A DNA stretch of 64,000 nucleotides from positions 868,001 through 932,000 of the forward strand of contig BCHX01000002.1 of assembly GCA_001599755.1 (NCBI GenBank). Direction: 5' to 3'. The stretch is from Gliomastix tumulicola (Eukaryota > Ascomycota > Sordariomycetes > Hypocreales > Bionectriaceae). The notes beneath the pieces were generated by a model. It was not told the origin of the DNA. It made no database searches and saw only the letters and a program-made list of their open reading frames with translations. Positions 57,272 through 64,000 of the stretch are shown here, one piece after another (positions within the stretch are counted from its first letter, which is position 1; each line of letters opens with the position of its first letter). Position numbers and translations under genes: made by a program.

Positions 57272-57345
57272 GGTAGAGCTGTTTGCCAGCTCTCGTAGTG
57301 TGTGCTTGTTAGGACTGAGGCAGATTATTGTCATTATATAGCCTT
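57261..57345. repeat. tRNA-Asp 5' flank sharing sequence with 60806-60896
   Basis: This stretch, from the tRNA 5' end upstream, shares with 60806-60896 the blocks actacggaaga, agctgtttgc.agct.tcgtagtg and tatatagcctt in the same order, with substitutions and small indels between them. Confidence 0.5.
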
Positions 57346-57974
57346 ATTTCCATGTTGGTCCTAACGGTTTTCGCCTTGGCGGCTACCGGCCGCGTACGGG
57401 TCTGGCTAGCTAGGGTCCCTTGACTGACCTGTTATTTTGTTGGCCAATCAGCGGGTACAGCCAGAGGGTGCTGGAGACATTTTACAGAAGGCAACACTAA
57501 CCAGCCCTATAAGAGGGAAGGTCTGCTGGAAGGTTGGGCTGCCTCTGCAAGTTCGGGCGGCTGCTGCTGGGAGGCGGCGGCTGCTGTTGCAATCCCATTG
57601 GCTGAAGACGTCATGAAACAGCAGAAGGTCTCCATACATCTCGGTCCAAAACATCATCTTGACCGAGCCTTGGGCGTGTGGATAACGTACGCGCTCCGGC
57701 TTACCTTGATGTCACGCTAACGCCCTGTCTTTTTTGTTCCAGCTCATGCATTTCTCTCTCCTTCCACCTTTTTTTTTTTTTTTTTTACTTCCACCTCGTT
57801 CTATATGGTGTTTCACTTACCAACTCGCCGCATTGATTTCACTCTGTCCTCCAGACAAATCAGCCGCCAGCGATAACATTCAAGCGTACAAGTCTTAGCT
57901 GATACATCCTTGGCACCTCACCGGCAGCTGTACGTCATCCATTTGCGGTGCCTGTCATCTACCTCTACCATTCA
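57272..57974. other. intergenic, promoter of the kelch gene
   Basis: Contains the 18-T run (57769-57786) and AT-rich DNA before the ATG at 57975. No coding sequence supported. Confidence 0.5.
57769..57786 (+). repeat. T homopolymer, 18 bases
   Basis: Uninterrupted T run in the promoter region of the kelch gene, about 190 bases before its ATG. Confidence 0.85.
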
Positions 57975-59992
57975 ATGTCGGCACTTTTTCTTCTCTGTAT
58001 CTACATCGTCGCTGGACTTGCTCAAGACGGGTTTCCTCTCGATGCATCTGACGTTGTCAGAGCAGCAAGATGGCAAGGTGTGTTGATGATCCATTCCCCC
58101 AGTGTCTCTTTTCCCTCTTGTGGAAATATACATCTCCTAGCCTGACTAACATATATGCAACTTTGTTGAAATCACGAGTAGCCGTGGTGCTTGGGGATTA
58201 TGTCTATTTAGACGGTGGCGTGGTCAGTGAAAGTGGAAACCCAGTGTTCGAAGAGAACAGTCCACGTGCGTGAGCTGCCCCCCTCTTTACTACCTTATCA
58301 TTTTAGCCGCATCGCCATCCATGGACCTGCCCACCACTTACTGTATACCTAGACCCTATCAAAAGCACCCTTTCCTTTGACCTACGAACTTCATGGTCCA
58401 CCAATGACGTGAGCCCCAAACAAACATCTCTTGATCAGAAGCCCTTACGTTTCAACGAGCCATACTTTTCTGACCCAAAGTCTCAATTCATGTTCAAGTG
58501 GGGAGGAATCCCTTTTGATACAGAAAATGATACTATGGCTGATCTATGGGAGTTTGAGGCTGACGGTAGAGGTGGCGGCACTTGGGGTATTAAAACTTCA
58601 GGAAACCAGGATACCTTTAAGAGCTTTATGGCCGTTGCAAATGCAGCGTCAGTAAGCACGCCAGATGCAGCTTTTATATTTGGTGGACACGACTGGAAGA
58701 ACCCGCTAGGAGCTAACTTGGGAGGACTATATAAGTTCAACTTTACCACCGAGGAGTGGTCGCATGATACAGGAGCCGGTTACTCTGAGATATATGGCAC
58801 GCTATATGGGGCTACTGCTACATATATTGGCGGCTTCGGGTCTGCAGGGTTAATCTTTATCCTTGGTGGGATTACAAGTCGCGAGACAGCCGACAGCCAA
58901 TATATGCCCTGGGATAATGTGTGGTTCTACGATATCGGCACGAGAGAGTGGCACAATCAGGCAACTTCAGGTTACGGAAACGACAATGCAAAGCCAGACC
59001 GCCGTCGCCATCACTGTGCAGTCGGAGTTTATGGCTCGGGCGAGGGTAGCTCTGTTGAAATGTAAGTATCTCCTTCTTTGAAGTTTGACCTTACGATTTA
59101 ACGCATCACAATCCTTTTATTCTTATAATTCCCATTATTATAATCCTCAAGTAAGCCAGAAATTTCACTAAATCTAAACAAACTATCACAGCTTTATCTT
59201 TGGTGGCAGCAATACTTCCGGAGATAAGGACTACGGTGACGTCTGGGCTTTGAGTATTCCTGGTTTCCACTGGACGAGGGCCAGGGCCGACGAAAGCGAC
59301 AAACGGAGAGCACAGCTTGCTTGTATTGGCATCAAGTCAAGTATGCTTACTTTTGGAGGAGTTAAGAGCTTTACAGATGATGGCGAGGGATGGGGGGATC
59401 AGGACTCCTTCAGGGGCGGTCTCGGCGTCTTTGATCTAAACAACCTCGAATGGACGACAGACTATAAAGCTGAGGCTGAGAAATACAGCACGCACGAACG
59501 TATTAAGAGCTGGTACGACGACGGGTAAGTGGACAGACAGAAAAATCAAACTGCTGGTCACTAATGCTAACTGTATCTGGCAGGAACCTGGCCAACGTAT
59601 CCTGGAATTCGGACAAGATCGAGACCCTTTTCACGTTGCCTAACATGGAGAATGGCGACCACGAGAAGGATACAAGACTCTCAACTCCTTTAGGGGCCAT
59701 TATTGGGGGGGCCGTAGGGGGGGTGGCTGTTTTTGCCGCCTGCGCCGGTATCACGTGGTATTTACGTCGGAAGAAGCGCAGGCAGAGTCAGCCGGTTCCG
59801 TTCAATGCAAAAGGTCCCAGCAAGACTACTGGTCAGCAGCCCCCCGAGATGACATTGCCGGAGCGAGAAGATTTTACGCCTCATATGACGTCTGAGGCTG
59901 CTGGAGTTGGACTGCCGGCGGAGCTGCCTAGGCCTGGTTTCGTTACAAGGCCTCCATTTCAGATAGAAGGACCTAGAGCTCCGAGGGACTGA
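57975..59992 (+). CDS. single-pass membrane protein with kelch repeats
   Basis: Five exons: 57975-58077, 58179-58265, 58353-59061, 59192-59524 and 59584-59992; 546 residues. Signal peptide MSALFLLCIYIVAGLAQ. Kelch-type blades are marked by VAVVLGDYVYLDGG, FMFKWGGIPFDT, AAFIFGGHDW, GLIFILGGITS, FIFGGSNTS and SMLTFGGVKSF, each followed about 20-30 residues later by a Trp (TWGI, EWSHD, EWHNQ, EWTTD). A transmembrane helix (GAIIGGAVGGVAVFAACAGI) and basic stop (RRKKRR) precede a Pro-rich cytosolic tail. Kelch propellers bind proteins; this ectodomain would lie outside or in a lumen. The final exon also fixes the frame of the tail. Codons are less G/C-ending than in neighbours (many ending in A or T). 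Introns of 101 and 87 nt are longer than usual here. Partner unknown. Confidence 0.82.
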
Positions 59993-61590
59993 AGGCGAAT
60001 GGGCGATTAGTGAAGCTGTAGGCCAAATCATCGAGGCCAGGCTACAGGCCGCTCCGCCACTTGCAGGAGCGGCTAGTACAAATTGTAGTCGACACGTCAT
60101 CTATTCTACATCTTTTGTTTATTAGCATAGCCGTGCATGGGATAACAGATGAGCCAGGGTTTATGTTTGTAGCACCCAACACGACGTTTCATCAACCCCT
60201 TTTCTCCCTCTCGTACTTCTACCTTCCCTACCTAACAATGACCGAGACCAGACAAGGGCCACTTACGCCAGTTGAAGTAGAGGTCGGAACATGATGATGT
60301 AGTCGGATGTTGGGCTCGCTAGGATGTCAGCTCCCTCGCATTGCATTGCTTCCTTGTTCGCCTAACCATTATCGAGTCCAGCCAAGCTTGCAGGCGGCAG
60401 TACATCTCATCCACCCCTGGCCCCCTAGCGTTACAATCGGGTGACCTGACACTTTGTGGAATTACGGTCCTGGTGGGTGTGCGGTATAGCTGTGTAGGAC
60501 ACCAGTCTGACATAGTCATCGTGGAGAGTCAGGAAGGCAGAGCGCCCGGCTAGTCGCCGACCTGACACTGGAGCACATGAAACAAGGTTGGCTTGTTCTG
60601 GAGGGCGCCACATAAGGATCCTATGTACTGAGTACCTGGCAGGGCAGGCTCCATCTACTCCCACTGCCTCGATGAGGTCACCGTTTACTGAAAGCCAAGT
60701 CGTCCGTTCTAACTGTTTCCGGACATTCATTTTTGGCCGCCCATGTCTCCGTTTCAGGAGGAAACTGCATCCGTTTCTGGGTGGCTTGGAACTCCAAGGA
60801 AGATTACTACGGAAGATGGACTCGCAGCTGTTTGCAGCTGTCGTAGTGAGAGGCGATTGTTGAGAGGGGTGTACTTTAACCTCCTTATATAGCCTTGTGC
60901 CCATTCGGGATCCCCCAGGCACAGGAAGACGGGCACACCTGCATTTGATCAACTGCGTTATATCGCGCATAATGCATATCTTGTTGATAGTATTCAACCA
61001 TCTCCCTTCCCGTGCAATCCGTATTTTCTCGTCAACACTCATGTTTCTTTGCCCAACCTCCAGGTCGCATCATATAACGAACATCCTGACTCAGATGTCC
61101 TGTGACTGACAGCCTTGGCGCACCACACATGACAGCTTCTCAGGATTGTCTCCCTTTTATTAGCCGCGGCCTTCTGTTTACGCTTGAGCTGCGTCCGGGG
61201 TAACGAAGTCTGGGCAATGGCCTCAAATTTGCCATGCTGATGATCGCGCTCATCGGGCTCAAATCAATGTCGAGCTTCTGCAGCAGACCTGGCTCACGAT
61301 GACCGCCACGGACGACGAGAATCATAGGAGAGAGGATCATACAAGCAGCCTTTTTCGCGCGGATTCCCCAGACTATGAAGAGGGATGCACCGATGTCTCC
61401 CAAAGCAGAAAATATTGCCGTGCGATGAATAGTAGCATGTGCTCGCCTCGTGGCCGCTCAACGGCCAGCTCTACAACGAACCGCCACCAGCAACCAACAG
61501 CTAGTCCATATATGATGCACCGTTTTACCAACCTTCAGCAGCTCTGCGGCGGCCAGGGCTAGGGTTCTGTGAGGTCGATGACGGACTCTT
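59993..61590. other. intergenic, 1.6 kb, with a degraded tRNA-flank duplicate
   Basis: 3' flanks of the convergent kelch (plus) and ankyrin (minus) genes. Contains the repeat copy at 60806-60896. Open frames are short and not coding-like. Confidence 0.5.
60806..60896. repeat. diverged copy of the tRNA-Asp 5' end and flank
   Basis: Shares three ordered blocks with 57261-57345 (see that entry). Just left of it, where the tRNA body would be, sequence no longer folds as a tRNA, although gcttggaactcc at about 60784-60795 faintly recalls a T arm. Best read as a relic of a tRNA-containing duplication. Confidence 0.45.
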
Positions 61591-64000
61591 TTAAGGTTGT
61601 GTATCCTCCCCAGTGTCTGCTGTATCGACCTGGCGCTGGATGATGCCCGCAAGCTCGTCTTGTAGGGAATGAGCAAGCTCACCTTTCAAGTCTTCCACCT
61701 CCTCTTCGAGCATAGCGGCAGCCTCACGGCCCTTGTCCCGAATTTCTTTCTGCATGCCTCGATAGAACCCGGCGGCTGTATGGTTGTGACATTGGGTCTT
61801 CAGTTTCGCGATCTCGCTGACCAGATCGGCAGCACAATTTGTATCGCCAATGGCAAGAGCATCGAGAGCGCGCTCGAGAACGGAGATCGAGTGCTCCAAG
61901 TTGCGGTCCCTAACGCCCTGATAGAGAAGGATAAACGCAGAGATCTCATGCTGGTCGGGGCGGCGCATGTGCCCCCTGAGTTCCCATGACGGTGCGGTGA
62001 GACAGAAAACAAAGTCGTCCCAGGCCGTTGTCCCTTGATGATTGAGGAGCTCGGTATCAATCGAAGCTGAGAGAGCAGAGAGCCCTAGCCCATGCAAGAA
62101 GACCAGCGCTTCCGAGACAGCGTACGCTGCGCCAAAGTGCAGGAGCGCACACATGTCAACGTCGATGGAGGCCAGCGAAGCCCCGGCAGAGACGAGGGAT
62201 TGCAGCAGGGAGGTGTTCCGGAAGACGATGGCGAGCATCGCAGCCGAATGACCGTCGGCATCCAGGGCGTTGATGTCGACATCGGCGGCGCTCAACAGAG
62301 CCTCGGCCGCCCTCGGCGTGGCCTCGTTTTGGGCTCCGGAAGCGAGACGATGCAGCGGCGTCCTGCCCCATACGTCCTTGACCGACGCTCTTGCGCCGTG
62401 TTTCAGCAGTAGTTGGATCGCGTCGCAATGACAGCTTCGGGCAGCTTCGTGCAACGCGGTCCAGCCGCCATCCGTTCGCTCGTTGACATTGCAGGATGCG
62501 CGGACCAGCACGCGCATGCAGTCGACGTAGCAGCGGGCAGCCGCGATGGAGATGGGTGTCTCCCGCAGTCGGCTCTTCACGTTGACATCCGCGCCTGCGT
62601 CCACTAGACGCTGCACCGAGTCGTCGTCCCCTCGTCCGACGGCATGATGTAGAGGAGCTAATCCGGTTTCGTCGAGATCGTTGATGGAATCAGCACCCCC
62701 CCTGTCCTTTTCCAACTCGCTCTCTCTTTGCATCAGTGCTGCTTGCAGACCATTGCCAGATTGAGCAGCCCTTTGCAACTGCGACGGAACGAAGTGAAGC
62801 TCGTCCTCGTCGGTGCTTTCGGACAGCAATTTTCGTAGAATACGACGTTGAGGATCGCACGTACTATCCTGCAGCAACGTCTCGTGCGTAATATATTTGA
62901 CGCGTCTTAGACGATTGATCAGTTAGCCCAAAAGTTCGGTCGACCTTCGTAGGTAGTCTCATACTTCCATACCTTGATAGTCCAGTCCTGAGGAAGCCTC
63001 TCCATAATTGCATCATAAGCTCTAAAAGCTCCGTCTTTTCACAATAAATAATGTACTGGCTGATGATTAGTTCCACCATACTAGTAGGTAAAGAAGGTAG
63101 TCCTTTGAGAAGGCACCTCGCGGTGTCTAGCAGTTACCTCTAGTAATTCCTGCCCATTTTCCATCCGATCGTCAGGCAAGTACACGCTTCCGGCATGAAG
63201 CCTGGCTTTGGTGCTGTCGAGAGGGATCTTGATAATCTCCCATGTGGCATCAACCCACGGCACAAAGCGAGGGAAGCGCATCGTGTGGCGAAGTCCGGTG
63301 GCGCTGTCATACTGCGCTCTGATCTGCAAGGTCTTCATCCAGAATAGCAGCGGCGCCTCGTAGTCTATCCACCATGAGCCGCGCCGTGCTCTCCCGCAGC
63401 CACAACGATCTACGCTGGGAGTCCGGGCGGATGACGACTGGTAGTAGCCGCCGCTCCACGATCCCACGAAACTTCGCATCCAAGGCGAGCTTTGGAAGAC
63501 CCGGCGACTGCCGTGACATTGGCATTGGCAGTTTTGTGAGCACCCGAGGCTCGCGTTCGATCGGAACGTTGCTATCAGTTCCGCATCTGCTACCAGATCC
63601 GTGTCTTCTATTAGCTCCGCACCTGAATATTGCGTGTCGTCGTTATGCATGGTGGGGGAGCTGGGAGACGCAATCGATGAGTTAGTGGTACTATCCGGGT
63701 CAACTAGGCTTGCTGAATCGCCATGTACGACAGCGGCTTCGACTGAGGGTTCGCTCCTCTGCGTGATGATCAAATGATGTCCTCGTTCGGCTACAAATTC
63801 TTCAAACAGTCTGCCCAAGTCGGGCCGGAGACTGCCGAGGATAGGTGAGCTCTTTGTTTCACGCCTCACCTACACCTACACCGAATAAAAGGTTTCCGTG
63901 CTTACTTGGCTGCTGCCTCTATCCTCCTGGCTATTTGGGTTATCTGGGTAATTTGCGAATGCGAGTGGCCATGATAGACAAGCATGAGATCCATCTTGAC
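61591..64000 (-). CDS. ankyrin-repeat protein, fungal type, reaches the right edge
   Basis: Four exons seen: from the edge (an ATG is available at 63994) to 63906, then 63849-63138, 63055-62973 and 62905-61591. That gives 732 residues if it starts at 63994, but the frame is open to the window end, so the true start may lie outside. Junctions keep phase, and branch-like ACTAATC or CTAAC occur before two acceptors. The N-terminal region includes SQITQITQIARRIEAAA (helical), a disordered Ser/Asp-rich part and a Cys/His cluster CSQNCQCQCHG followed by SPWMRSFVGSWSGGYY, which is typical of N-terminal domains of fungal ankyrin proteins. Exons 2-3 form a helical region. The last exon holds about five ankyrin repeats (GLAPLHHAVGRGDDDSVQRL, GADVN, GGWTALHEAARSCHCDAIQL, WGRTPLHRLASG, DGHSAAMLA) and an acidic coiled tail. 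Presumed protein-binding scaffold; function unknown. Confidence 0.82.

Overview
The window looks like nuclear DNA of a filamentous ascomycete (Pezizomycotina, most likely a Sordariomycete). Genes are monocistronic on both strands. Introns are short (about 50-80 nt, GT..AG, often with a CTAAC-like branch site). Coding sequence prefers G or C at third positions. The families are typical of moulds: a GPI-anchored GH72 glucanosyltransferase, a TRK potassium transporter, a NACHT NLR-like protein, fungal-type ankyrin and kelch proteins, and secreted type-B esterases. I rebuilt exon structures by hand from splice signals and from agreement of reading phase across junctions.

Left third (1-22.5 kb): a gene-free 3 kb stretch, then the ribosome-biogenesis ABCF ATPase Arb1, a small disordered hydrophilic protein, a 3.6 kb gene-free gap, a membrane-anchored protein-kinase-like enzyme, a 59-residue small ORF, the GH72/X8 cell-wall enzyme, a 99-residue zinc-knuckle-like protein, a guanine deaminase, a PAP2-type membrane protein with degenerate catalytic motifs, and a secreted carboxylesterase.

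Middle (22.5-50.5 kb): nearly 7 kb without a convincing gene, then the 26S proteasome ATPase Rpt2 and a promethin-like lipid-droplet membrane protein. Next come a large NACHT STAND protein, two flavin monooxygenase genes about 10 kb apart, a divergently transcribed amidase, a multi-pass sulfatase/LtaS-like membrane enzyme, a damaged-looking hypothetical membrane protein, and a three-domain protein joining a P-loop kinase, a HAD phosphatase and a phosphoribosyltransferase.

Right third (50.5-64 kb): a nine-exon TRK potassium transporter, an acidic protein with an internal duplication, a tRNA-Asp(GUC), a kelch membrane protein, a degraded duplicate of the tRNA 5' flank, and an ankyrin-repeat protein that may run off the right edge.

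The core genes (ARB1, RPT2, tRNA, guanine deaminase, TRK, GH72) are housekeeping. The stretch from 32.7 to 50.6 kb is more accessory in character (NLR, two FMOs, amidase, unusual enzymes). It has no backbone synthase, so I do not call it a biosynthetic cluster. No transposon, CRISPR array or rRNA was recognised.
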